Shown here one piece after another: positions 1 to 7,834 of a stretch of DNA of 64,000 bases (positions are counted from its first letter, which is position 1; the number at the start of each line of letters is the position of its first letter). Source of the DNA: JAXLYE01 sp046351595 (GTDB lineage Bacteria > Myxococcota_A > Polyangia > Palsa-1104 > JAEUJZ01); assembly GCA_046351595.1 (NCBI GenBank), contig JAXLYE010000004.1, positions 806,001 to 870,000 of the forward strand, written 5' to 3'. Below the pieces are notes generated by a model. It ran no database searches and had not been told where the DNA came from. It saw nothing but the letters and a program-made list of their open reading frames with translations. The position numbers and the translations under genes were made by a program.

Positions 1-263
1 TCGGTGTCTGCCTGCCTGCTCGGGCTGGGGCGGCCATCAGGCGGGCCCCGGTGCAGGCACCGCAGTTATCGGCAGCCCGCGCGCACGTGCTGCTTGCATC
101 GGCGGCCGGCATCCGCTTTAGTCACGGTCTGCCGCGCAGCGAGCCGAACGCCTCGGCGCACATGCCAGAGGCAGACCCAGGGCCCGCGCCAGTCAACGAC
201 GGTGAGGGCTGCGGCCCTGCGGTCCTTCGTCTGACCCCGCACGGGCCGCGGAGCATGTCGGCC
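1..263. other. No gene recognised at left edge
   Basis: No convincing coding sequence, RNA gene or repeat is visible between the window edge and the rpsT promoter. Short open frames exist on both strands but overlap each other and resemble no family I recognise. The stretch could hold the 3' flank of a gene outside the window. Confidence 0.4.
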
Positions 264-292
264 TTGACACGGTCGGCTAAGGCTCGATAAAC
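264..292 (+). promoter_or_regulatory. Sigma-70-type promoter for rpsT
   Basis: A perfect -35 hexamer TTGACA lies at 264-269. After a 16-17 nt spacer there is an AT-rich -10 (GATAAA/ATAAAC, about 286-292). The expected transcript start near 298 would leave a leader of about 30 nt that carries the GGAGG ribosome site of rpsT. Read from sequence only. Confidence 0.6.
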
Positions 293-329
293 ATGGCGGT
301 ACTTTTTTCGCGTCTTCTTGGAGGATCCC

Positions 330-800
330 TTGGCGAACACTCTCTCGGCTGAAAAACGGAACCGGCAGCGCATCAAGCGGCGCGCTCGCAACCTCAATCA
401 CCTGACGACGATGCGTACGAAGGTGAAGCGCGCTCGGACGGCGCTGACCGACTCCAAGGTGGAGCCGCAGGAGCTGGCCGAGTCCATCACGTCGGCGATC
501 CAGCAACTGGCTCGCGCCGCGGCGAAGGGCGTCATCCATAAGCGGACCGCCTCGCGCAAGATCTCGCGCCTGACGCTGGCCCTCAACAAGTCGGCGACCA
601 ACCGCACGGCGCCCTCGACGGCGACCCCGAAGAAGGCGGTCAAGGGCAAGCCGGGCAAGCCGGCCGCGACCAAGGCGGCCGCGACCAAGTCCCCGGCCAA
701 GCCGGCTGGCAAGGCCGAGGCTTCGGCCAAGCCCGCCAAGGCGGACAAGGCCGAGACCGGCGCCAAGGCCGCCAAGCCGGCCGCTCGCGCCAAGAAGTAG
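330..800 (+). CDS. rpsT: 30S ribosomal protein S20 with long Lys/Ala-rich tail
   Basis: S20 is a primary binder of 16S rRNA in the small subunit. Residues 1-90 match S20: an N-terminal ANTLSAEKRNRQ segment, a basic stretch, and the IHKRTASRKISRL motif. I chose TTG 330 because GGAGG at 320-324 sits 5 nt upstream and because S20 proteins begin M-A-N-T-x-S-A. An in-frame TTG at 318 overlaps that ribosome site. The protein is 156 aa against the usual 85-90. The extra ~65 residues are almost only Lys, Ala, Pro, Gly, Ser and Thr in KPAK/TKAA-like runs, resembling the C-terminal domain of histone H1. The gene stands alone with its own promoter and a putative terminator. The core assignment is firm; the role of the tail is unknown. 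Confidence 0.95.
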   Translation: MANTLSAEKRNRQRIKRRARNLNHLTTMRTKVKRARTALTDSKVEPQELAESITSAIQQLARAAAKGVIHKRTASRKISRLTLALNKSATNRTAPSTATPKKAVKGKPGKPAATKAAATKSPAKPAGKAEASAKPAKADKAETGAKAAKPAARAKK

Positions 801-851
801 CCAGCCCGGACGGCCCGCCCGACGAGGGTCGCGGCCGTTCGCTCATCCTGC

Positions 852-915
852 CAGGCGGTCTGCCTCAGGTAGAGCTTCTCTGCTCTGCCCCGGGCACGAC
901 CGCCTGTGCTTTTTT
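852..915 (+). terminator. Putative intrinsic terminator after rpsT
   Basis: CAGGCGGTC at 852-860 pairs perfectly with GACCGCCTG at 898-906 (9 bp). Three bases later comes a run of six T (910-915). The 37-nt loop is longer than usual but could fold internally. It lies between rpsT and the small gene read from the other strand. Confidence 0.5.
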
Positions 916-950
916 ACCCTCCCAAGTCCCGCCTCGGGCCAGGCGCACGC

Positions 951-1193
951 TCAGTCGTCGTCGCGGCGAGACCGCTTGTTCGACTGGGTCATCATCCCGA
1001 GCAGCAGCCCCGCGACGAGCCCGACGATCACCCCGAGGACGCCGCCGCGCAGCGCCAGGCCGCCCATCCGGAACATGCAGTCCGGGTCCGTGCCGCAGCG
1101 CATGAGCGCTGGCCCCGCAAGCCCCATCGCGCCCAGCAGCCCGCCGCAGAGCGTGGTCATGGCGATGAGATCCGCCTGCGAAGAACTGGCCAT
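951..1193 (-). CDS. Small membrane protein, unknown function
   Basis: The 80-aa product has two hydrophobic segments: about residues 10-30, rich in Gly, Leu and Ala, and about residues 43-67 (MGGLALRGGVLGVIVGLVAG and following). They are joined by a short loop with two Cys (RCGTDPDC). The C-terminus is charged (KRSRRDDD), as in a two-helix inner-membrane protein with a cytoplasmic tail. It lies about 150 nt downstream of folC on the same strand. No family is recognised and the ribosome site is weak. Confidence 0.5.
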   Translation of the reverse strand: MASSSQADLIAMTTLCGGLLGAMGLAGPALMRCGTDPDCMFRMGGLALRGGVLGVIVGLVAGLLLGMMTQSNKRSRRDDD

Positions 1194-1344
1194 GATCCGA
1201 TCTTGCCAGAAGCCTCGGGACCCGGCGCCCGGGCCCGCAGGTCCCGGAGACTATTGGGGCCGGCCCGGCTCGGTCGCCGCTCGACGCAGAGGGACCTTGC
1301 GGCCGTGTCGGCCCGGTCACAGCCGGCCCGGCGCGCAGCCGCGA

Positions 1345-2763
1345 TCAGGTCGGGCGCGGCGTCTTCAGCGGGTCCTGCACCACGAACGGATCCGCCGCCT
1401 CGTCGAGCAGCAGCCCGCGCACCGCGGCGATGAGGAAGATCGACCCGTAGACGAGCAGCAGGCCGCCCGCCGGCGTGCGCGCAATCGCCCGCGCCAGCGC
1501 CTCGCGCCAGTCCTCGACGGCCTCGAGCGAGGTGGTGCCCAGCGCCGGCCGCACCTGCTCCTGCAGCGCGCGCAGCGGCAGGGCGCGCGGCGACGGCGGC
1601 AGGGTCAGCACCGCGGCCTCGGCGCGGGCCAGCGGCGCGGTCATGCCGCTCAGGTCCTTGCCCGCCACCACCCCGAACAGCACACCCAGCGGCCGCCCCG
1701 CCGCGGCCCCGTCGAGCCAGGCGCTGAGCGCGGCCACCCCCTCGGGGTTGTGGGCGGCGTCGAGCCAGATCTCGCGACCGCGGACGGCGTCGGGCCCGAC
1801 GCCTTGCGGCAGGGCACGCGGCGTGATGCGCTCCAGCCGCCCCGGCCAGCGCGTCTGCGCGAGCCCGGCCGCCTGCACGTCGGTCCGACGCAGGAACGGC
1901 TGCAGCGGGCCGCTCAGCCGCTCGACCGCGCCGAGCGCCAGCGCCGCGTTGCGCAGCTGGTGCGCCCCGGGCAGCGGCACGTGCCGCACGAGCTCCGCGG
2001 GCAGCGGCGGCAGCACCGGCACGCCCGGCACCGCGCAGTCGGCGTGCAGCCACAGCGGCGCGCCGACCCGCTCGGCCTCGGCGAGCAGCACGGCGCGCGC
2101 GCCCTCGTCGGCGCAGGCGGCGAGCGCCGGCACGCCGCGGCGGAAGATGCCGGCCTTCTCGCGCGCGATGTCGCGCAGCGTTGGACCCAGCACCTCGACG
2201 TGGTCGCGGCCGATGCTGGTGATCACCGTGACCGCGGCCTCGCACAGCCGTGTGGCGTCGAGGCGGCCGCCAAGACCCGTCTCGATCACCGCGAGCTCGA
2301 CGCGGCGCTCGGCGAAGTGCAGGAACGCGGCGGCGGTCAGGACCTCGAAGAAGGTCAGGGTCACCGCCGGCACCGTCGCTGCGGCGGCCTGCACCGCGGC
2401 GACCGCGTCCGCCAGCGCGTCCTCGCTGCACGGCTGCACCGTCCCGCCGCCCGGCTCCGAGACCTGGATGCGCTCGCGCACGCGCAGAAGGTGCGGCGAG
2501 GTGTACAGGCCGATCGCGCGTGCCCCTGTCTCCCCGTCGGACCGGGCCTGGGTTTCGGCCTGCGCCGCGGTGACCAGCAGCTGCGCCGCGTACGCCGCGG
2601 TCGAGCCCTTGCCGTTGGTGCCGGCGATGTGCACGGCCGGGAACCGGCGCTGCGGATCGCCGAGCCGCGACAGCACCTCGGCGAGGCGCTCGGTGCCCGG
2701 CTGCATGCCGAACAGCGCGAGCTGCTCCAGAGAGCGCAGCGCCCGGGCGTAGCGCGAGTCCAT
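1345..2763 (-). CDS. folC: Bifunctional folylpolyglutamate / dihydrofolate synthase
   Basis: FolC is a cytoplasmic ligase. It couples glutamate to dihydropteroate and adds further glutamates to folates, using ATP. The Mur-ligase-type P-loop HIAGTNGKGST lies near residue 45, followed by the folate-binding region GARAIGLYTSPHL and, mid-protein, DAAHNPEGVAAL of the C-terminal domain. Start ATG 2763 gives 472 aa, normal for the family; an upstream in-frame start would add a low-complexity Arg/Pro stretch inside accD. The gene begins 19 nt after the accD stop. The accD-folC order is common in bacteria and supports one transcript. Confidence 0.93.
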   Translation of the reverse strand: MDSRYARALRSLEQLALFGMQPGTERLAEVLSRLGDPQRRFPAVHIAGTNGKGSTAAYAAQLLVTAAQAETQARSDGETGARAIGLYTSPHLLRVRERIQVSEPGGGTVQPCSEDALADAVAAVQAAAATVPAVTLTFFEVLTAAAFLHFAERRVELAVIETGLGGRLDATRLCEAAVTVITSIGRDHVEVLGPTLRDIAREKAGIFRRGVPALAACADEGARAVLLAEAERVGAPLWLHADCAVPGVPVLPPLPAELVRHVPLPGAHQLRNAALALGAVERLSGPLQPFLRRTDVQAAGLAQTRWPGRLERITPRALPQGVGPDAVRGREIWLDAAHNPEGVAALSAWLDGAAAGRPLGVLFGVVAGKDLSGMTAPLARAEAAVLTLPPSPRALPLRALQEQVRPALGTTSLEAVEDWREALARAIARTPAGGLLLVYGSIFLIAAVRGLLLDEAADPFVVQDPLKTPRPT

Positions 2764-2782
2764 GGCGCTCTCGGCTCGCGGG

Positions 2783-3946
2783 CTAGGACTGAGCGGGCGG
2801 CTCGCGATCGCCGGCCGCTCGGCCGTCCGCGGCCTCGTTCGTACGCGCATCGTCCGCGTCCCCGTCGAGCCCCTGGCCTTCTTCGCCGCCGCCGCCCGCG
2901 CCGTTCTCGTCGTCCTCGCCTGGGCTCTCGATCTCGGGCAGGCTGAGCGGGCCCACCTCGACCGGCAGCATGCCGTCGCGGATCGGGCCCTTGGGTCCGG
3001 GCAGCGGCGCCGCGATCGGCGCGCCCCCGAGCACGCTGCTGAGCCCCGCCCGCTCGCCGCCTTCGCCCTCGGCCTCGTCGGCGCGCGCCGTGTGATCCGC
3101 GGGCATCCCGAGCAGCAGGCGCAGGAGGTGTGCGAGCCGCGCCTTGAGCTCGGGCCGCGGCACGATGGCGTCGACCATCCCGTGCTGCAGCAGGAACTCG
3201 GCGCGCTGGAAGCCCTCGGGCAGCTTCTGCCGGATGGTCTGCTCGATGACGCGCGGGCCGGCGAAGCCGATCATCGCCTTGGGCTCGGCGAGGATCAGAT
3301 CCCCGAGCAGCGCGAACGACGCCGCGACGCCGCCCGTCGTCGGGTGCAGCAGCACCGAGATGTACGGCAGCCCGAGCCCGCGCAGCCGGCCCAGCGCCGC
3401 GCTGGTCTTGGCCATCTGCATCAGCGACAGGATGCCCTCCTGCATGCGGGCGCCGCCCGAGGCCGACAGGATGACGGCCGGCACCCGCTCGGAGGCGGCG
3501 CGCTCGAACAGGCGGGCGATCTTTTCGCCGACGACCGAGCCCATCGAGCCGCCCATGAACTCGAACTGGAAGACGCCGAACGAGACGCGGACGCCGCCGA
3601 TGCTGCCGAGGAACGAACGGAAGGCGTCGGGCTGGCCCGTGGCCTTCTCGAGAGCGCGCAGGCGATCGGCGTAGCGCTTGGTGTCCTTGAAGCCCAGCGG
3701 ATCCTCGGCGGCCAGGCCGGCGTCGACCTCGGTCGCGCTGCCCTCGTCGAGCAGGAGCTCGATGCGCTCGGCGGTCGGCATGGCGAAGTGGTGGCCGCAC
3801 AGCGGGCAGCAGCGCAGGCACGCCTTGACCTTCTGCGAGTCGATGGCCGCCCCACAGCCGTCGCACTTCTGGAACAGCCCCGTCGGGACAGAGCGCTTCT
3901 CGGACCCGAGCTCCGTCGCCTTGTTCTTCCTCGACCACCAAGCCAT
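2783..3946 (-). CDS. accD: Acetyl-CoA carboxylase carboxyltransferase subunit beta
   Basis: AccD is the beta half of the carboxyltransferase that moves CO2 from biotin to acetyl-CoA, the first step of fatty-acid synthesis. The N-terminal zinc ribbon (CDGCG with later CxxC-type pairs, about residues 28-52) and the crotonase-type core (SASGGARMQEGILSLMQMAK, HPTTGGVAASFA, GFAGPRVIEQTI) are intact. ATG 3946 is chosen because the product starts MAWWSRKNKA, typical for AccD. At 387 aa it is about 90 aa longer than usual. The excess is an acidic, Gly-rich tail after the catalytic domain. Only 22 nt separate it from the propeller lipoprotein gene upstream, so it may be read from the btuB transcript. 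Confidence 0.95.
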   Translation of the reverse strand: MAWWSRKNKATELGSEKRSVPTGLFQKCDGCGAAIDSQKVKACLRCCPLCGHHFAMPTAERIELLLDEGSATEVDAGLAAEDPLGFKDTKRYADRLRALEKATGQPDAFRSFLGSIGGVRVSFGVFQFEFMGGSMGSVVGEKIARLFERAASERVPAVILSASGGARMQEGILSLMQMAKTSAALGRLRGLGLPYISVLLHPTTGGVAASFALLGDLILAEPKAMIGFAGPRVIEQTIRQKLPEGFQRAEFLLQHGMVDAIVPRPELKARLAHLLRLLLGMPADHTARADEAEGEGGERAGLSSVLGGAPIAAPLPGPKGPIRDGMLPVEVGPLSLPEIESPGEDDENGAGGGGEEGQGLDGDADDARTNEAADGRAAGDREPPAQS

Positions 3947-3968
3947 CGCCAGCACACTATCGGCAGAG

Positions 3969-5216
3969 TCAGCGCGAGACAAGGGCGACCGACTGCGGCG
4001 GCAGTCCGACCTCCAGCGGCGTCGTGGGCAGCGGCTGCCCGTTGGCCGGACCCAGGAACACGCCGGTCTTGAGCTGCCCGGCGCCGGGCGCGCCCGCGGA
4101 CAGCACCACCAGCTGATCGGACAGGACGCGCACGCCCGCGACGTAGCTCATCGGACCGAGCAGCGCCGCGCCCTTGCTCTTGGCCACCGCGTCGACGACG
4201 TAGACGGTGTTGTTGTAGCTGCCGGCCATCGCGCCCTTGACCGAGACGTCGACGAAGACCCGGGTCGGATCCGCGGCGTCCAGGGCCGAGACGTTGCCGC
4301 CAAGCTGGATGTCGGTGAGCGCCAGGCCCGAGCTGGTCGCCGCCTTGAGGTCGACGCGCTCGACGCCGCTCATGCCGGTGAGGGCGCCGCTCAGCTGATC
4401 GCCGGCCGAGCCGACCAGCGCCTCGCTGCAGTCGGCGAGGATGGCCATCGACACCGGGTTCTGGCCGGTCAGCGGGATGTAGCGCGTCTGCATCGTCCCG
4501 ACGAGGTTCACGCGCATGATCGTCCCGCCGCCAGCGGGCTTGTAGCCCTTGTTGCGATCGATGTTCTGCAAAAGGACGTACAGGTAGTCGCCGCAGCCGA
4601 TCAGCCGATCGGCGTCGGGGTTGTTGTCGGTGTCCAGGCCCGCGACCGAGACCTGGATGAAGCTCTTGATGCCCTGCTGCGGCTGCGAAAGATCGATCAC
4701 GCCGAGCGCGGTCTGGCCGGTCACCGCCGTCGAGCCGAATGCGCCGTACAGCGTCACGTAGGCGACGTTGCGCGGCACGTCGACGAAGAGATCGTGCGGG
4801 TTGGCCTGCGCGCCCGCGACCTCGGGCGTCTTGCTGACCGGCGAGTCGACCGGGCTCTGGAAGCCGCGGGCGCCGACGTCGTAGGTGCGCAGCGCGCCGC
4901 GCGTCTGATCGAGCACGTAGACCTTGCTGCCGAAGGCCCGGACCACGGGCTGCTTGTCGACGGTGTCCACGTTCTTCTGCACGGCCAGGCCGGGCAGCTC
5001 GATGGTCGAGAGGCTGCCGGTGGTGAAGTCGCTGCCGGCGACGACCAGCGTCGGGCGCGGGCCGCCGGCGTCGGGGCTGCCGGCGAGGTCGCCGGGCGCG
5101 GTGGTGCCGAGATCGGCGAGGCCCGTCGGGGTGTCGTCGGTGCAGGCGCTCCAGAGAGAGAGCGGCAGAGAGAGAGACAGGGAGAGTGAGAGGGCGAGGC
5201 GGGTGGTTCGGCGCAT
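3969..5216 (-). CDS. Beta-propeller-like surface lipoprotein, candidate cobalamin partner
   Basis: The 415-aa product starts at ATG 5216. It has a Leu/Ser signal peptide (SLSLSLSLPLSLW), a lipobox ending at Cys25, and a linker rich in Asp, Gly and Pro. The mature part shows repeated blade-like motifs typical of YncE/NHL-like propellers (VYVLDQTRGALRTYDVG, NVAYVTLYG, YLYVLLQNIDRNKG, VFVDVSV, NTVYVVDAV). It follows the TonB receptor gene by 52 nt, behind the same cobalamin riboswitch. In Bacteroides, BtuG is a propeller lipoprotein that captures B12 on top of BtuB. That parallel is an inference from context and fold; no ligand site can be read here. Confidence 0.75.
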   Translation of the reverse strand: MRRTTRLALSLSLSLSLPLSLWSACTDDTPTGLADLGTTAPGDLAGSPDAGGPRPTLVVAGSDFTTGSLSTIELPGLAVQKNVDTVDKQPVVRAFGSKVYVLDQTRGALRTYDVGARGFQSPVDSPVSKTPEVAGAQANPHDLFVDVPRNVAYVTLYGAFGSTAVTGQTALGVIDLSQPQQGIKSFIQVSVAGLDTDNNPDADRLIGCGDYLYVLLQNIDRNKGYKPAGGGTIMRVNLVGTMQTRYIPLTGQNPVSMAILADCSEALVGSAGDQLSGALTGMSGVERVDLKAATSSGLALTDIQLGGNVSALDAADPTRVFVDVSVKGAMAGSYNNTVYVVDAVAKSKGAALLGPMSYVAGVRVLSDQLVVLSAGAPGAGQLKTGVFLGPANGQPLPTTPLEVGLPPQSVALVSR

Positions 5217-5268
5217 GCGGGCTCCTTGCTTGCGGGTCGGTTGCTGGGGGGCTGGGCGACGAGGTCGC

Positions 5269-7479
5269 TCACAGCCGGGCGCTGAGGGTCGCGTAGAGCG
5301 CGCGGCCCGGCAGCGGGTAGTCGAAGAAGTCGGCGAGCGGCACCGGCGTGAGCTGTCCGGCCGGCGACTGCGGCAGCTGCACATCGACCTGCCGCGTATC
5401 GAGCAGGTTGCGCACCTCGACGGAGAGCTGCAGCCCGGGGCGGCGCGCGGCGGCACCGGGCCCGAGCGAGAGGCCGAGCGCGTGCAGCGCCCGCGCCGGC
5501 CGCGGCTGCAGGTTCGCGGGGTCCAGGAACACGAGGCTGGCGAAGTCGAGCTCGTAGAAGGCGCGGGCCGCGAGCGGGCCGATGCGCGCGCCGCCGTCGC
5601 CGGCCGACAGGCGCAGCCACAGGCTGTGCGGCGGCCGACCCGGCAGGCGCTTGCCGCGGCGCTCCGGCACCGCGGTCTGGTCGCGCGCGTCGAGCAGCGT
5701 GTAGCTTAGCTGCAGCTCCGCCACCTCGCCGAGCCGGGCCTGCGCGGCGAGCTCGAGCCCCGAGGCGGTGGCGGCGCCGACGTTGCGGGCGCGCAGCGTC
5801 GGCCCGTCGCGCAGCACGTCGATGAGGTCGTCGATGCGGCGGTGGAAGCCGTGCGCCTCGAGCGACAGCTCCAGGCGCCGGCGCAGCGTCGTGGCGGCGC
5901 GGGCCCCGAGCTCGATCGCCCAGGCCGACTCTGGACGCAGGCCGGGGCTGGGCCGGAAGAAGGCGCGATCGCCGAACAGCTCGAGGAACGACGGCAGGCG
6001 GACGAAGCGACCGGCGCTGGCGCGCACGAGCAGCCCCGGCAGGAGCCACAGCCGCGCCCCCACCCGCGGTGCCGGCAGCGCGGTGAGCTGCGCCGGCTGC
6101 TCGGCCTGCGGCCGGTCGCCGAGCGGCACGAGCTCACTGCGCGCGACAAGCACGTGTAGCGCCGGCTCCAGGCGCAGCCGATCGCCGTCGATGCGCAGCT
6201 CGCCGCCGAGGCCGAGCAGGCCGCGCAGGCGTGCGCTCGCGGTCGGTGCCGCGTCCGAGCAGTCGAGCCGCGGCGCCGGGCACAGGTCGCGCTGCGCCAT
6301 GCGCTCGTAGCGCAGCTCGGTGAGCACCTGCAGCGCCCGCGCCGGCTCGCGCGCTCCCGTCGCTGAGTCGGTCGCCGCTGCGCCGGCGAAGCGGCCGAGC
6401 AGGCGCAGCGCGGCCTGCTGCCCGAGCTGCTCGAAGGCGCGCGGCGGCGCCGACGCCGGGTCGGAAAGGAACGTCCGCTCGAGCAGCGCGTGCGCATCGG
6501 CGCCCAGGCTGACGCGCCCCGCCGCGAGCAGGCGGCGGCCGCCGGCGTGGAAGAGCGCGCGCCCGGTGTCGAGCGTGGGATCGCCGGGCGTCGAGCCGGG
6601 CTGGCCGATACCGGGCACGCCCTGGCGCTTGAGCAGGCCGTGGCCCTGCGCGAACCAGCCGCCGCGCTCGCCGTCGCGGCGGACGCTGACGTCGGCGCTG
6701 AGCTGGTCGAAGCCGTCGCTCTTGCGGTAGAGCTGCTCGAGCTCGGAGCGCCCGTAGACCAGGCCCTCGTTGTAAAGGTAGGGGAAGCTGCCGTCGCTGC
6801 CCTGGTAGCTGAGCGTGGCCGCGCTGCGCACGCTGCCGCCGCCGCCGTAGCCGAGGACGGCCTTGCGCAGCCCGAACGAGCCGGCGCCGACCAGGCCCCA
6901 CAGCGACGGGGTGGCGCGGCCGCGGCGCGACGTCAGCGCGATGGCGCCGCCGAGCCCCTCGGCGCCGGCCTCGAAGGGCGGCGCGCCGCGGTGGATCTCG
7001 ATGCGCTCGATGCCGTCGATCGGCAGCAGCGACAGGTCGGCCGCGGTCTGGCCGCCGCGCAGGATCGGCACGCCGTCGAGCAGGACCAGGATCTGGTGGG
7101 CCGAGCTGCCGCGCAGGATCGCGCCGCTGAACTGACCGAGGCCGCCGCCGCGCTGCAGCACGAGGCCCGGCTGACCGGCGAGCGCCTCGGCGACCGAGAC
7201 GCGGTAGGCGCTCGGTGCGCCGGCCTGGCCGGGCAGGCCGAGGTCGAGCACGCTGACCGCGCTGACGTCGTCGCGGCGGTCGGGCAGCGGCGCCTGCACC
7301 GTGGTCGCGAGCGGCTGCGCGCGCGCACCGGGCCGGCCGTCGCGCCCCACAAGGAGTACAAGGACTGCGAGACGCACCGCCCAGCGGCCCGCCGCGCCGA
7401 GCCCGCACGCCCGCCCGGCGCGGCGCGTCGACAGGGCAGGGGACGGGGCACAGGGGATGAGCGGGGCTGCGGCAGACAC
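5269..7479 (-). CDS. btuB: TonB-dependent outer-membrane receptor, BtuB-like
   Basis: TonB receptors import scarce ligands through a 22-strand barrel plugged by an N-terminal domain and powered by TonB-ExbBD. The 736-aa product has a signal peptide ending near ARAQ (about residue 55). A plug follows (SVAEALAGQPGLVLQRGGGL, ILRGSSAHQILVLLDGVPI, IERIEIHRGAPPFEAGAEGL), then barrel strands ending in ATLSARL. GTG 7479 is the start, with GGGAGG about 9 nt upstream inside a small hairpin. A cobalamin riboswitch lies directly upstream, so the ligand is most likely vitamin B12 or a related corrinoid. Receptor family is certain; the B12 assignment rests on the riboswitch. Confidence 0.88.
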   Translation of the reverse strand: MSAAAPLIPCAPSPALSTRRAGRACGLGAAGRWAVRLAVLVLLVGRDGRPGARAQPLATTVQAPLPDRRDDVSAVSVLDLGLPGQAGAPSAYRVSVAEALAGQPGLVLQRGGGLGQFSGAILRGSSAHQILVLLDGVPILRGGQTAADLSLLPIDGIERIEIHRGAPPFEAGAEGLGGAIALTSRRGRATPSLWGLVGAGSFGLRKAVLGYGGGGSVRSAATLSYQGSDGSFPYLYNEGLVYGRSELEQLYRKSDGFDQLSADVSVRRDGERGGWFAQGHGLLKRQGVPGIGQPGSTPGDPTLDTGRALFHAGGRRLLAAGRVSLGADAHALLERTFLSDPASAPPRAFEQLGQQAALRLLGRFAGAAATDSATGAREPARALQVLTELRYERMAQRDLCPAPRLDCSDAAPTASARLRGLLGLGGELRIDGDRLRLEPALHVLVARSELVPLGDRPQAEQPAQLTALPAPRVGARLWLLPGLLVRASAGRFVRLPSFLELFGDRAFFRPSPGLRPESAWAIELGARAATTLRRRLELSLEAHGFHRRIDDLIDVLRDGPTLRARNVGAATASGLELAAQARLGEVAELQLSYTLLDARDQTAVPERRGKRLPGRPPHSLWLRLSAGDGGARIGPLAARAFYELDFASLVFLDPANLQPRPARALHALGLSLGPGAAARRPGLQLSVEVRNLLDTRQVDVQLPQSPAGQLTPVPLADFFDYPLPGRALYATLSARL

Positions 7480-7482
7480 GGT

Positions 7483-7499
7483 CCTTTCCTCCCGAAAGG
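7483..7499 (-). promoter_or_regulatory. Hairpin enclosing the btuB ribosome-binding site
   Basis: On the minus strand CCTTTC (7499-7494) pairs with GAAAGG (7488-7483), leaving GGGAG, the core Shine-Dalgarno, in the loop. It sits between the aptamer and the GTG start at 7479. This fits a translational expression platform in which B12 binding stabilises RBS masking. Confidence 0.55.
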
Positions 7500-7513
7500 C
7501 GTGATCAGCGCGT

Positions 7514-7706
7514 GAGCCGGTCTCCTGGCTGCGGAGTCATCCTCGCCACGACCCTTCCCGGCCTCTGCCAGTGGTCACCGCGGTGCGGTGTGTCGTGGTC
7601 CGTCGTCCGTTACAGTCGCGGGGGCGGCGCCAGCCTGGGTCCCGGTGCCCGGCTGGTTGCCCAACCGGCGCGTGCACCGTTGCGTCGCCGCAGACCGCAC
7701 TGGCTT
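7514..7706 (-). ncRNA. Cobalamin (B12) riboswitch
   Basis: The minus strand carries the conserved elements of the AdoCbl-type aptamer in order. CCCCCGCGACTGTAACGG lies at 7624-7607, a GACCACTGG-type box at 7576-7568, CCGGGAAGG just after it, and the 3' GATGACTCCGCAGCCAGGAG element starting at 7541. The last element ends about 37 nt before the btuB start. Outer boundaries are approximate because P1 was not resolved by eye. It should repress btuB and the co-transcribed lipoprotein when cobalamin is plentiful. Confidence 0.9.
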
Positions 7707-7834
7707 CCCGAGCACTCAGGCGCGAGAGCGAAAATGTCCGACGAACCTAGCGGCGCGGGGCGCGGGGTGTCAAGCGGCAGCGCGGCCGACGAGGCGGGCG
7801 CTCGCCGGCGGGCGCAGACGGATCGGCCGCCCGG

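Noticed and set aside
976..2946. Plus-strand open frame across folC
   Set aside because: It lies opposite folC, whose motifs are certain, and shows only Arg-rich shadow composition.
5160..5190. Phase-variable GA tract in the lipoprotein signal peptide
   Set aside because: The dinucleotide run is short and interrupted, and it is explained by Ser-Leu codons of the signal helix.
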